Shown piece after piece: positions 10,101-21,837 of a stretch of DNA of 64,000 nt. The notes under the pieces were generated by a model. The model was not told where the DNA came from. It saw only the letters and a list, made by a program, of their open reading frames with translations, and did no database searches. The translations under genes were made by a program, and so were the position numbers. Location of the stretch: positions 7,737,315 through 7,801,314 of the forward strand of contig CM035357.1 in NCBI GenBank assembly GCA_020137815.1. The letters run 5' to 3'. The DNA is from Hormiphora californensis. Taxonomy: Eukaryota; Ctenophora; Tentaculata; Cydippida; Pleurobrachiidae. How positions within the stretch are numbered: position 1 is the stretch's first letter; each line of letters begins with the position of its first letter.

Positions 10101-13100
10101 AGGCTCGGTCAAAAAGTAAAACTACATCACTCGCAGGCTCGTGAGGTAGTCACACTTAGTGGCACTCGCAGGCTCGTGCACTAAAGTACAAGAATCTGCC
10201 TCGACCTGTGGTCTCGGATCATTATTGTTGCACTTATAACACTCGACCTTCGGTCTCGTGTTATAAGTTTTCAGGTACAACTTATAGGCATAATAAAATC
10301 CTACAGTGCCACACGGGGTAGAATGCGTGTTATCCTGGTACAAGGTAGATTCAGATCTATGTAATATGTGATAATGTTATATGTGTAAGTGTTGTATGAT
10401 ACCTGCTGCCGCGACGAAAGGAATACAGGCCAGAGTCACCAGAGATAACTTCCAACTAGCAGAGAATGCTATACCAATACCAACACCAAGTCCCACGACA
10501 TTCTGGGTTACAGATCCAATCCTCACACCTATAGAATGCAGTAGTTTTCACTGCTTACCACAAAAAATTAGGGAGATCTAGTCGTGATTATTATGATTTT
10601 ATAGAGTCTGATTTCCAATCAAATCTCCGTACCTGTTGCACCCTGCATATTGCTGGCATCTGTAGCTAGACGTGTAGTTAGGGCTCCTACAGAGTTATCA
10701 GCCTTATCGTAAAACTCAATATTCTGGGGGGGGGGGGGGGGGTAAATAAACAATTCAATAAACAATTTGTTAGTTCTGACTCCTTGTTAATTGTATTCTC
10801 TGAATTGTTCCCCCCCCCCCCTGCATGCCTCATTGTATAATTGTTACTATCATTCCTTTATTATTGTGACATCACTTTGGTATAATAATTGAGTTTGGGC
10901 TGCTGACAAATACAATTAGTAATTTGAGCCCTCGATTCTACAACAGGCCACAGGGGCCAGGTTAGATCACCCCCCACCCCCCCCCCCATACAAGAAAATA
11001 CAGGGGGATGAGATCATGCAGGGTGATGATCTAAGAGGTACCAACTAAACCAATGATGTAACCAAATAGTTGCTAAGTTTGCCAGCTATCATAATAGAGG
11101 AGGAGTAACCCAGTTATAGCTAATAATAGACCCGATAGAATATCAATATAACTCACCTGTCTAAGAAGGGCCTTGAATGATTTGCTTCTCATTCTGCAGG
11201 TGAAGGAAACACCACTCAATGTCATGAAGTGTATTTGTAGGAAGTTAGACAATCCAGATACCAATCCTGATATAGGGACAATTATAAAAACCTGATTATA
11301 ACTTAATAACTAGTCAACTAATTAGTAATTAACTATTGGTGTTATTTTATCCTACCTGTAATAGCGAAGTACATGGCCCACTTGTTAGTTTCACTATAAT
11401 CAACTTCAATGTCCTCGCCTGCTTCTATTCTGAGCCACTGGTCGTATATTTTAGCCAGGGCACCGATAACCTCAGAGAACAGAACAGCGAATACAGGCAT
11501 TGTAGCTCCATTGATGGCCGCACCAAATGTTCCTGAATAGACAGATAGTACATTGGTTACCTAGACAGTCTAGGCTACACTTGCAGACTCCATTGTGTAT
11601 ACTTGGGGAGGGATATGACTATTATTATCATGGGGTTTGTATCATATTAGACCTGTTAGAATACAGAGGTTTTCGTATGCGCTGTTCTTCCTCATAATTT
11701 GGAAGAAAGATGCCATCTCACTCTCATCAATCTTTTTATCTTCTTCATCTTCCTCCTCCTTCTTCTTAGCTGCATCCTGTAGAAGTAGATGTTTATATTT
11801 TATATGACTGGCGTTTACCAAGACCGGGAAAAGGAACAACTGGGGATCCACTAATTTTTCCGTCCTAAGGAGAAGAAAAAGATGTCTAAACTTACCATTT
11901 TACTTTTCTTTATAGAAAGTTGAGATTCCAGTTTCTTCACAGACGACTGAAACATAATTACAAGTTACAACCTTGGATAAACACTTGGTGAATGGTGTCG
12001 CTTGCTCTAATTCTGCCTAATTTAAAAAAGGGCCACCGCGTAGTCTGGGCCTAGTCCGTGTAGCTATGTTTAAAACGAATCCCTAATGATCGTAGCTGGC
12101 TATAATAAACATATAGCGCTCTGAGACACCCCAAATACTTTGAGGGCGAGCCAGTGGCTCGGAGCCACACAACTCCCATCATCCCTGATCCCTGCAGTGC
12201 TGTTTTTAAATGATAGCATTTAAATAATGAATACAAGCCTGGTGGAAATCTGAATTACTTTCCCTAGTTCCGAGCAGCTAGCGGCTATGTGGGTCATTTT
12301 CCCATAAGTATGCTGATAATTATGCTAATTAATCTTACCGGCGTGTTTACGTCACTGGGTGTCAAATCACCACCCTAATAATTAATATATAGTGGGAAAT
12401 AGAAAACAGACCCCATATAATAATAATGATAACCCTAGAGACTTACATTTCGTCGGACCAGGCTTCCTGAGGAGGCCTTGCCAACAATATCTTCATAGCT
12501 GGGCAGTATGCTTAGATTGGAGTCCGCACCCTGCATGGGAAATAGTAATTAGATACAGAGAGAGGGGGAAGATAGAGAGAGAATGGAAAGGAAAGTAGTT
12601 GGAAGGCAGCCCCGGTATTATAGTACGTAGGGTATACAGTTCTGATTCGTGGTAAATTAAAATCCAGAAACAATAAAATTATCCAGCGAGTTAGTGGTAT
12701 GATTCAGGGATATTTTAAGAAGTGATAGCAAGTATTATTAATAAAAGGCGCACAACAGAAATTATAGCGGATTATAGCTTGGTACAGCCTACCAGTGATA
12801 GAGACATATCTTCAGGGACCTGTAATTTACACTTATTTATAAACTACCTTGTACTTTACAAGCATTGTAAAGACTTGATGTGTATTTATAGGTGTTTTGT
12901 AAAAGGTAGTAGTTGTATAAAGACCAGGAAGTGCTGGGTACATGGGCAGAACTCTCACACACGTGCCTCTACACTCTACATACTCTACTCTGCCTATTCT
13001 GTAATTCCCCTCATGTCTCTACATCATTATATATCTACACCGGACACCTCTCTATCACCCCTCTCTCCCTCCCCCTAGACTCCACTACACTCCACTAAAT

Positions 13101-16100
13101 CTCCCCTCTACATCTCTCTACATCCCACTACAATACCCCCTGCAGTACCTCGACAGCAGATGCCTGGTAGGTGACCAGTGTATGGTAGAGTCCTTCCTTT
13201 GCCAGCAGCTCAGCATGTTTACCCTCCTCCTTCACTCTCCCTCCCTCTGTGGGTGGGGTGGGATTAAAATGGGTGTATACTATGTATTGTGATTGTCTGC
13301 AGGACTTTGGGTGGGGTGGGATTAAAATGGGTGTACATTATTCATGGTATTGTCTTGATCCAGACCCTAGACAATGTCATGTAGAGAATATTCCTACCGA
13401 TTCTTCTCAGTAACAGCTAAACACTGTCTCTCTCTCTCTCTCTCACGAGATACACAGTTCACTGTTTACATTGTACCAGTTTACACAATGAACTCACACA
13501 CTAGATACATCATACCCCCACGTATAGCGTATACCAGATTAACTAGAGGGCCCGTAATCGGTATGTTGTGAGTAATAGGTTAACTGAACCAGTTAACGTA
13601 TTACACAGTTCTCACTCTAGATAAATCTATGATTTGCAATGTTTACTAAACACTAACCAATAGCAGAGATTTTGTCCGCATTGATAATTGTAGACAATCT
13701 GTGAGCAATGACAAGAGTAGTCCTCCCCTCACTAGCTGCTTCAAGAGCTTTCTGTACAATCTTTTCACTCTCTGTATCAAGGGCACTGGTCGCCTCATCA
13801 AGAAGGAGAATCTTAGGATTACGGACGAGAGCCCGGGCAATGGCTATCCTCTGTTTCTGGCCACCAGACAGTTTGGAACCACGTTCACCACAGAGAGAGT
13901 TGTATTTCTAAGGGGAAAAAAGTTCAAGGTTCAAGACTCAACTAATGAAATGTAAATATCTGTAAAAATATCTGTAAGATATCTGTAAAGATTGAAATTT
14001 CAAACACTTACATCAGGCAGGCTCATAATAAAGTCATGAGCAAAGGCCTTCTGGCAAGCAGCAACAATCTCCTCGTGAGTAACATCCTCCCTTCCGTACC
14101 TGTTAGGAGAGAGGAGATGAAATGAGAGGAGGGGGGCTGGTAATATTCATGATGAACTAAAGTGGGTTCAATCTTTCTAGTTCCAAGTTTCCTGCTATTG
14201 TATACCTGATATTCTCCTCGATGGTGGTAGCAAAGAGGACAGGTTCCTGTCCAACAAGTCCTATCTGTTCCCTCAGCCACCTCAGATTGATCTCTCTAAT
14301 GTCAGTACCATCTAGTATTATCTCTCCCTTCTCCACATCATAGAACCTCTCAATTAGTCCCACGGCGGTACTCTTACCACATCCACTGGGTCCCACCAGG
14401 GCGTGTGTCTTCCCTGGCATCAGCGTCACAGTGAATCCTGGGAGAGGGAAGTGGGGTAACTAATACATTCGAAGGGTCGCCCATTGAATGTCAGAGTGTC
14501 ACTTGGTGCAGAGCTAAACACAAAACCACGATTAAGCCAGCAACATACCGTTCATAACTTGAACCTCCTTTCTTGAAGGGTAGAAGAAGTCAACATTTCT
14601 AAACTCGATACGGCCGTTACACTGATCTGGTTTCTTTCCCTCATCTGACTTCTCGTGGTCAATCTTGGATTTCTGAAATGTTGTGTGTCAAGATACAATA
14701 GATCAAATTCCGTACGTGCTGTGTACAGTAGTGTATTATAGGTATTCTCTCTCGACTCTCTCATGATATCTCTCCGTACACAGCTCACACATGAGACACA
14801 GACAGACAGACACAGACAACTGTGTCAATTGCTTGTTAGCTATCAGAGTTTACCTACCGCGTGGGCCAATAAAAAGGGAGGGTCTTAAATCTTAGATTTC
14901 TCGGGCAGCTTAATTTCAATGGTTCTGAAATTTTGACACAATGTTGTTGAGCTTATGCCAGATATGTGTACAGAGTTTCAAGTCCAAAAATGCAGAAATT
15001 CATTAATGAACCGAAATTCCTTTTTTTATAGTTAATTGGAGGTTTTCCCTTGTTCCAAGTCGATTTGGATCGCAAAATTGTAGCCACTCAATAGTATTAA
15101 CATTTTTCAATGGCAATCTGAAATTTCATTGAAAATGAATAAAGTTTAGTGGGTGAAATTAATGAATTAAAAATGATCATTTTTTCAAAAAACATATTTT
15201 CGCTGAAAATGAGAAATTTGCACTGTAGAGATGAAATCAAAACCTAGCTGGGTTATGCTTTAATCATTTAAGTTCATTCTGGTTTGAAAAACTGTTAAAT
15301 TAAAAAAATTAATTTTTTTTAAATTTTCAAATTTTCGTTAATAACTGCATAAATTAACATTTAACTGATAGTTCATTAACAAACCGTTAGTTGAGACATT
15401 AGCAAATCGAAACCTTGCTAATGGAAGCTTACCAATGCCTATACTGATTGGTAACAACAAGCGTAATGTGACCTCCATGTAAGCAAGAAAAACGTAATCA
15501 GGTTGTGACAAAATCATGTTAGCAAGATTGCAATATGTCTCGAATTTCCTTTGTTGTACCCAGTATCACATATCCGGCGTGGAGTGCAAAAGAGGTCCCT
15601 AAAAAACGGAAAAAAAACGAATAGAGAAAACCTACATTGGCTTAAAATCATGAATTTAGGGTCATTAATGAATTTTTGCATTTTTGGACTTGAAACTCTG
15701 TACACATATCTGGCATAAGCTCATGAACATTGTGTCAAAATTTCAGAACCATTGGAATTAAGGTGCCGGAGAAATCTAAGATTTAAGACCCTCCCTTTTT
15801 ATTGGCCCACGCGGTATATTTTACCCATAATTTACATTTTATACAACTCAATCTCTTCATATCCATGTCATTAGTCACTACAATTACTGTACCCCCTACA
15901 TTGTATTTACCCGGGCGAATAGTATCGTATAACTGAGTAAGCAGCACCTCGTCCCTCTGCCATAGATTGGAAATGAGGGGCAGCGTGTCCGATAGCGAAG
16001 GAACCAATGAGAATATTGAAGAAGGCGAATCAAGATGTCACCGGGGCTGGTCCCTGCTTTCCACACTGCTGGGCACCAAACCTGGAGAGTGGGAGGGTGA

Positions 16101-18336
16101 GGGTTTTGCTTCTAGAATAAAGAGAACTATTTTAACAACTCTTGTCGTATCTTCTTCCTAAATTGTAGAAGGTAGCAAGTTCAGAAACACAAACAAATCC
16201 ATTCTGGAATTAGTCGACCAACTTATTTTTTTCATGGGACAAATAGTATCTAAATTCTAAACCCCGTACTCGTGTCATGACTATCAAACTTGAAATATGT
16301 ATTTACCAGAAGGCAAGCCCATAAGTTCCGAACATGACCAACATAGTGAAACCAATAGAAACTCCGGAAAAGAGGCCTCCCTGTTTACCGTTCTCCTTAC
16401 ATAATATCACTTCCTTATTGTACCTCTTGCACTCGTGCTTCTCTCCGCCTGGGAGGGGGTGATACATTTAGATGGAGATATTTCTCTCCGCCTGGTGGTG
16501 ATACATTTAGATGGAGTGCAATGTGAAACGAGTTAGATCAAGCAACTTGATCTAAATCGTTTCACTTTGTAATTATTCCGCTATCGGGGATCCCGATAAA
16601 GCACTGTTGGTGGGAAGTGAACCAGTTGTTTGAGTAACATGTTGCCTGTAGCTAGAGCTGTCTGAACTTGTTGTGTATCATCTCAACATCAAATTACACA
16701 CACACACACCTACACACTGCCACACACACCTACACACTGCCACACACACCTACACACTGCCACACACACCTACACACTGCCACTCACACCTACACACTGC
16801 CACTCACACCTACACACTGCCACTCACACCTACACACTGCCACTCACACCTACACACTGCCACACACACCTACACACTGCCACTCACACCTACACACGGT
16901 CACACACACTTGAAAACATCAGTCACATACTATACTACAGTCACATACGACTCTCAAGCACGCTACATCAGATACTACTACAGCAGCTGTAGTGAGTGAA
17001 TCCATTACACCTGTACTAATGCTAATGCATGGCGGGTGGACACAAGTAATAATATTTCAGGAATTAGAAGGAGGGAACACTCACCGAACGATACGACTGT
17101 TCTAATTGCACCAAGCACCTCTTCTGCAACACCTCCTGCAGCAGCGTAGGCTGTCTGTTCCTTCGCGGCATACGTCTCCATAATCTAGATGAGGATCAAT
17201 TCGTGACAATATGTTGGGAAATCAGGTTTGAAACACTGAATATGTCATGGGAATTCAAACATTGTTATTTTCCTCCCGAAGACTCACCTTACTGAATGCG
17301 AACCCACCAATGGCCATTAGAGGTGAGGTTGACATAATGACAAGAGATAGTTTCCACTCGTAACAAAATGCAATGATAAATCCTGCTACAAAGGCAGTCA
17401 TCCACTGAATAGCCATGGATACTTTGTCAGACATCCCTGCCTTTATCTTCTCTATATCACTGAACGGAGGGTTAGGGAGGGGAGGGTTAGAGATTATAGA
17501 TTCGCTAATTCAATGCTCCTGGACAGAACATTGGTTACAAAGTCACCCCTATTATTGCATGTGAGCTTGGGGCGGAGGGGTAATTTCATTACCAAGATAT
17601 AACACGTGTGTCACATGTTAGTTGTTAGTATGGGTAAATACCTTGAGAGACGGGTTGTCAGTTCACCGCTGGATTTCTCATCAAACCATCCAATTTCTTG
17701 CCTCATGATAGCTCGGAAGTACTCCATCCTGATCCTATTGCATTGACTCTCAGCAGCAAGCAACATAAACGCATGGGCAAAATAACCAGCAATAATGTTC
17801 ACTGAAAGAAGATGATCAAATTGAACGCACTTCTGTTAGAAGTATAATGTATCTGAACAAATATATGCTGCTACGATAAATTGAATATACTTTATCAACT
17901 GTGTATCATAAACTTACATGCTGATGCACCGATGTACATCAGTGCAAAATCTCCCATTTTATCTCCAACTTGGTTCAAATCTGATAAATCGTTAATCATC
18001 GATCCAAAGATGATCATGACAGCGGGCCACTGAGCTCCTTTGATAATGGCCCAGAAGGAGGCTATTACAATGAAGAATACATCTCTCTTAGTTGCAAACT
18101 TGTAATACTCCATGAAGCCAACTGCGGGCGGGGGTGGTTCGCACTCGCACTCATCTTTATCTTTACATTTCTTGCACTTCTTTTTGTCTTCTTTACCGCT
18201 CCTGAGAGTACAAATGTGTTAACCTCTAGCACTGGAAGAGCTCATTTAACTACTTACTTCACTTCAACATCAACATTGTCGTTAGAATAGGTTTGCCCAT
18301 TTTCTAAGTCGGCGTCAACCTTTGCCGACCCCATCC
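7189..18336 (-). CDS. ABCB full transporter (P-glycoprotein/MDR-like)
   Basis: Full ABC exporter, TMD1-NBD1-TMD2-NBD2, about 1,295 codons (ABCB1 is about 1,280), expected in the plasma membrane effluxing hydrophobic compounds. The 28 exons from the 5' side: 18258-18336 (ATG 18332-18334), 17918-18201, 17642-17801, 17288-17459, 17095-17184, 16307-16448, 15911-16081, 14549-14672, 14206-14437, 14012-14099, 13658-13907, 13149-13246, 12447-12530, 11896-11946, 11653-11776, 11356-11532, 11157-11291, 10633-10723, 10403-10528, 9326-9497, 9111-9251, 8743-8896, 8376-8454, 8160-8278, 7978-8080, 7737-7840, 7495-7641, 7189-7381. NBD1: Walker [30 protein letters not shown]2: [14 protein letters not shown], same Walker B. 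The linker is Lys/Glu-rich. The frame breaks in at least three places (see findings). The paralogue cannot be assigned. Confidence 0.92.
9605..9664. repeat. Two tandem perfect palindromes
   Basis: ACTTATAACACTG, GG, then the reverse complement, occurring twice (9605-9632 and 9637-9664). A degenerate third copy follows at about 9669-9711. The same 11-bp arm recurs in the branched palindrome at 10231-10266. Confidence 0.85.
10027..10299. mobile_element. Multi-branched palindromic element
   Basis: Nested arms pair 10027-10040 with 10286-10299, 10048-10057 with 10271-10280, 10061-10071 with 10220-10230, and (imperfectly) 10075-10093 with 10181-10198. Five side hairpins branch off this stem: 10093-10110, 10121-10150, 10154-10187, 10199-10217 and 10231-10266. 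Three loops share CTCGCAGGCTCG and two share CTCGACC-GGTCTCG. It is non-coding and lies in an ABCB intron. Confidence 0.75.
10724..10823. repeat. G-run/C-run mini-foldback at a splice acceptor
   Basis: A G-run directly after exon 10633-10723 (a C-rich tract before the acceptor on the gene strand) is mirrored by a C-run at about 10810-10821. The inner arms are AACAATTC/GAATTGTT. The poly-C serves as the ABCB acceptor's pyrimidine tract. Confidence 0.6.
14857..15814. mobile_element. Foldback/MITE with TA target duplication
   Basis: A 958-bp element bounded by TA on both sides (14855-14856, 15815-15816). Inverted repeats of about 165 bp begin CCGCGTGGGCCAATAAAAAG. No open reading frame. The TA duplication suggests mobilisation by a Tc1/mariner-type transposase. 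It lies in an ABCB intron. Confidence 0.82.
16690..16905. repeat. 20-bp minisatellite in ABCB intron
   Basis: About eleven copies of CACACCTACACACTGCCACT with C/A variants at fixed positions. Confidence 0.9.
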
Positions 18337-18340
18337 CTAA
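18332..18340 (-). promoter_or_regulatory. Splice acceptor abutting the ABCB start codon
   Basis: TTATTTTAG lies two bases before the ATG and fits no visible upstream coding exon. It could end a 5'-UTR intron or be a trans-splice acceptor; the sequence alone does not decide. Confidence 0.5.
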
Positions 18341-18566
18341 AATAAGTAAGTTTGTTAGATTGAGACTATTCTAATTCAACGCAGTCATGAAATTCAATAA
18401 TATCAACCCATTCATATTCGGGTCCAGGAATTTCCGAACACCAAAACTCTGTCACGGGTCGGACCAACCGACGCCCTTCGATCAGGCCAGGAGCGGCGGA
18501 GTTGGCGAGAGGTTCTCTCCTATGGGGAGCGCCTTACTAAAGTAAAACCCAAACAAAAAGATCCGT

Positions 18567-18775
18567 ACTTGGATTTTGTGAAATTTCCCACGGCCATAGC
18601 TAGGCTCCACTCCCTAATGAGACTTGAAATTTGTTTGCCTAGCTCGACCCCCTTTTTGTTTTGTACGAAGATCATGTCGAGTTCTACCTAGTGCCTACAA
18701 AACAAATTTCAAGTCTCTATCTCATCACTCATCAGAGAATGGCAGTGGAAAATTTCACAAAACCCAAGTGAGGGT
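18567..18775. repeat. Foldback repeat
   Basis: Complementary blocks (GATTTTGTGAAATTT with AAATTTCACAAAA; AGACTTGAAATTTG with CAAATTTCAAGTCT) form an imperfect inverted repeat upstream of the ABCB gene. The 18340-18560 spacer holds no gene that I recognise. Confidence 0.6.
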
Positions 18776-18856
18776 CTTTTTAGTTTGGATTTTTTAAATG
18801 ATCATAATTCCGGTTCCTGATGAGTTAAAGACTTGAAATTTAGAAGTTATGAAGAT

Positions 18857-20966
18857 AGTTTACAAGTTTACAAGTTTACAAAATTAGATTCGGCATACAA
18901 TGCATAAAGACAAATATACCACGTTCTCAGCATGATGCTTCTACGTACAATGATGTGAATGATGCAGTGACCAACATACACTACCCAGGGGGGAGCAGTG
19001 TAACCAATGAGTTGTCGTTGGGACTCCTGTAGCCCCGAACTGGAGGGTGATCAGGTATACCATCCAGGAACTTGCCAAGAGAAACTTTGAGATCCTCTAG
19101 TGTTTCGCATCTACGAACTTCTTTCGGCATCCTATTGAAGAGCTTGACTGACCTCACTGAGAATGATCCTTCCCTGATGGTCTCAATTGAATCTTGGGCC
19201 GTAGTGTAAAGGTCCGGGTATTCAGCTAGGAGACCCCGCCGTGGATGAACCTTGAATGACTCGTCCACGGGCCTGGTGGTATGGTTCGGGACGAGTCCAT
19301 GATATACTTTCCAGAGATGGATTATCATGAATCGCTCCCGTCGCCGTTGAAGTGACTGGATCCCCAGGAACTTGAGCCTCTCCCAGTAGTCCATCCCGAT
19401 GCACTCCTCGATCCGCCGCGTAAAGAATCTCTGGACTCCCTCGAGCTTAGCGATGTTACCAATCGTCGTGGGAGACCAGAGAGCCGAACAGTATTCTAGC
19501 TTTGGCCTGACCAATGCCTTGAAAAGTGTTATCATCGTTCGTTTCGACCGGTTTCTGAACACTCCGAGGGCCCATCCAGCGATCCTCTTGGCCTCTGTTG
19601 CGATGGTTGCGATGTGGAAATCGAACTTTCCATCCTCTGTCAGGTATATCCCAAGGTCTTTTACTCCGAATTCTGCTTCGATGATATCTCCGTTCGGGTT
19701 GAAGTAGAAATAGCATTCAGCATTGAAAGGTAGATCTCTCAGTGGCTTCGTGGAGTTTAACCTGTAATTCAGGACCTGAAACTTTTTCTCGTGGAGAGCC
19801 ATGTTGTTCTTCCGGCTCCACTCCTCTATCAAGTTCAAGTCTCTCTGGAGGCTGTCCCTATCGTTCAGATCCCTGATATCTTGACCAATCTTGGTATCAT
19901 CAGCGAAAGTTCCAAGTTTTCCGGTCGTTCCTGATACCAGATCGGTAATGTAGATAATGAACAATAGTGGGCCCAAGACTGATCCTTGAATGACACTGCT
20001 GATCACCGCCTCCATCCTCGATCTGCATCCTTCCAATACGACAGTCTGCGATCTTCCTGTGAGAAAAGCTTGTATCCACATGAACAGCTTCCCAGTTACT
20101 CCATACCTTTGAAGCTTTTGAAGAAGGACTTGAATATCAACTTTGTCAAAAGCCTTCTCAAAATCTATGTAGGCTACGTCTACTTCTAGTCCACTGTTCA
20201 GACTCTCCAGAATCGTGTCGTAGTGTAACAGTAGCTGTGTGAGACAGCTCCGACCCGCCCGAAAACCATGCTGCTCCTCATTCAGGATTCCACTGTTCTC
20301 CACGTAGTCCGAAAGTTGTGTCCTCACTACTCTCTCAAATGTCTTGACCAGATGCGAAGTTAGTGCAACTGGGCGGTAGTTCTCTGGTTGACATTTGTTG
20401 CCCTTCTTGAAAATTGGGGCAATCTGCTGCTCCTTGAGTTGTTGAGGTATAAAGCCGGCCTCAAATGAGCGACTCCAGAGTTTCCATAACGGGTATGCCA
20501 GTACTCCTCTGCAGTCGTGGAGAATCTTTGCGGGAATATCTCCATCCGGCGCAGCAGAATAAGGGTTCAGTTCCGCAAGGGCCTCCTCGATAGTAGATGG
20601 GTTAAAGATGATTTCTGAGATGCTCTCCTGTCGTTGAGCTATCCCCTCTAGGGCCTCGTCCACATCAACTGTTGTTGGGTCACTGAAAACCTTGACATAC
20701 TGGTCCTGAAGGAGTTCAGCTTTCAGGACAGGGTCATCAGTCAGCGTGCCGTCTTCCTTTAGAAGGGGACCCACGTTTGTCTTGACTTTTCGCTTATTCT
20801 TGGCATAAGAGAAAAAGTACTTAGGGTTCTCCTTGATCTTCGAAACAGCTTCATCCTCTTCAGAGTTGATCTGCTGCAGAAGATGTTGTCGAATTTCTTC
20901 CACACATCTCTGTACACGAGCAAGTAGTTTCTCGATCCTTGACGGGCTTGCTTTCTCGATCCTTGA
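18857..20966 (-). mobile_element. 5'-truncated CR1-like LINE
   Basis: Reverse-strand LINE whose reading frame (stop 18981-18983) is open from about 20950 and encodes 640+ residues of reverse transcriptase with no endonuclease domain. RT landmarks: YRPVALTSHLVKTFERVVR, HGFRAGRS, FADDTK. The 3' tail is (TTGTAAAC)n at 18860-18880. A direct repeat of TTTCTCGATCCTTGACG lies at the 5' edge (about 20930-20965). It is inserted in the loop of a palindrome whose halves remain at about 18800-18856 and 20967-21050, related to the intact copy at 21061-21285. Confidence 0.88.
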
Positions 20967-21060
20967 CGATCATGCCAAGTTCTTACGAACCTTCCAATTT
21001 CAAGCCTCTTTCTTTTTAGGAACCGGAGATATGACCAATTTTGTTATTTTGAGAAACGTT

Positions 21061-21285
21061 TAAAGTCGGATTTTTTGAAACTGTCACCCCCCTGAGTTTT
21101 CAAATTTCTTTAAATGACCATAAGTCCGGTTCCTGATGAGATAGAAACTTGAAATTTGGAGGTTATAAAGATCTTGCTAAGTTCTTCCGAACCTCCAAAT
21201 TTCAAATCTCTATCTTATCAGGAACCGGAGATATGACAAATTTGTTATTTCAGGGGGGTGACAGTTTCAAAAAATCCGACTTTAA
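21061..21285. mobile_element. Intact foldback element
   Basis: About 225 bp, nearly palindromic. The ends read AAAGTCGGATTTTTTGAAAC and its complement; GTCACCCCCCTGA and CCGGTTCCTGAT lie in the arms. A second copy is split by the LINE at 18857-20966. The 21290-21480 stretch after it is AT-rich with no recognised feature. Confidence 0.78.
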
Positions 21286-21487
21286 AATACGACTTTAAAA
21301 CAAAAAAAAGTTCAAAAACAAAAAACTGTTTAGTTATGAATCTCGCATAATTGCAGCTCAGCACGGCGCATGATACGGAATGCGCGAATTTAATTACAAA
21401 AACACTGCAATTTTGAGCCGCGCGCTGTGTCGCGCGTTTCAATTTTCCAGGTTTTAAAATCTTTTTTTATTCATCTTATCTATCTAG

Positions 21488-21631
21488 ACCAAGGAACCCT
21501 ATGCTGAAGTTATCAGCCACTTCAGAACAAGGCTGAGATTCGGACTTTTGAGGGCCTGTCTGATCGCCCTCAGAGGGAACAGGAGGAAGATCGTGCCCAT
21601 CAATATGCACGAAGTTGAACTTTTAACGTAA
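21488..21631 (+). pseudogene. 3' fragment of an R2-type RT element
   Basis: An open frame (HFRTRLRFGLLRACLIALRG, stop 21629-21631) that parallels the last 40 residues of the RT protein ending at 24406 (HLRTRLSFSMVRSITCSIRG). It is the 3' end of a second family member, followed by an ATTT tetranucleotide run. Confidence 0.7.
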
Positions 21632-21837
21632 AATGATGAGATTTTAGTTACTATTTATTTATTTATTTATTTATGTTTATAAGTCGCATGGGACGTGCGT
21701 GGTGTACCAGGAGTGGTGGATTGTGAAGCCACTCTTGTTGTGTCCCTCTCCCACCTTCTCCGTGTGCCAACACAACACTATACTGGTACACCCGCACAGT
21801 CGTGTTCCATTTTTTTTTCTTCCACTTTGAATCTTAT

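Noticed and set aside
7189-18336. ABCB gene as an outright pseudogene
   Set aside because: All 28 exons, splice sites and catalytic motifs are intact; the defects are single bases, and other genes in the window show the same kind, so sequence error is at least as likely.
18418-18540. Possible 5S rRNA or tRNA-derived sequence (GGAGCGGCGG...GGTTCTC)
   Set aside because: No match to the conserved 5S internal control region or to tRNA A/B boxes that I could align.
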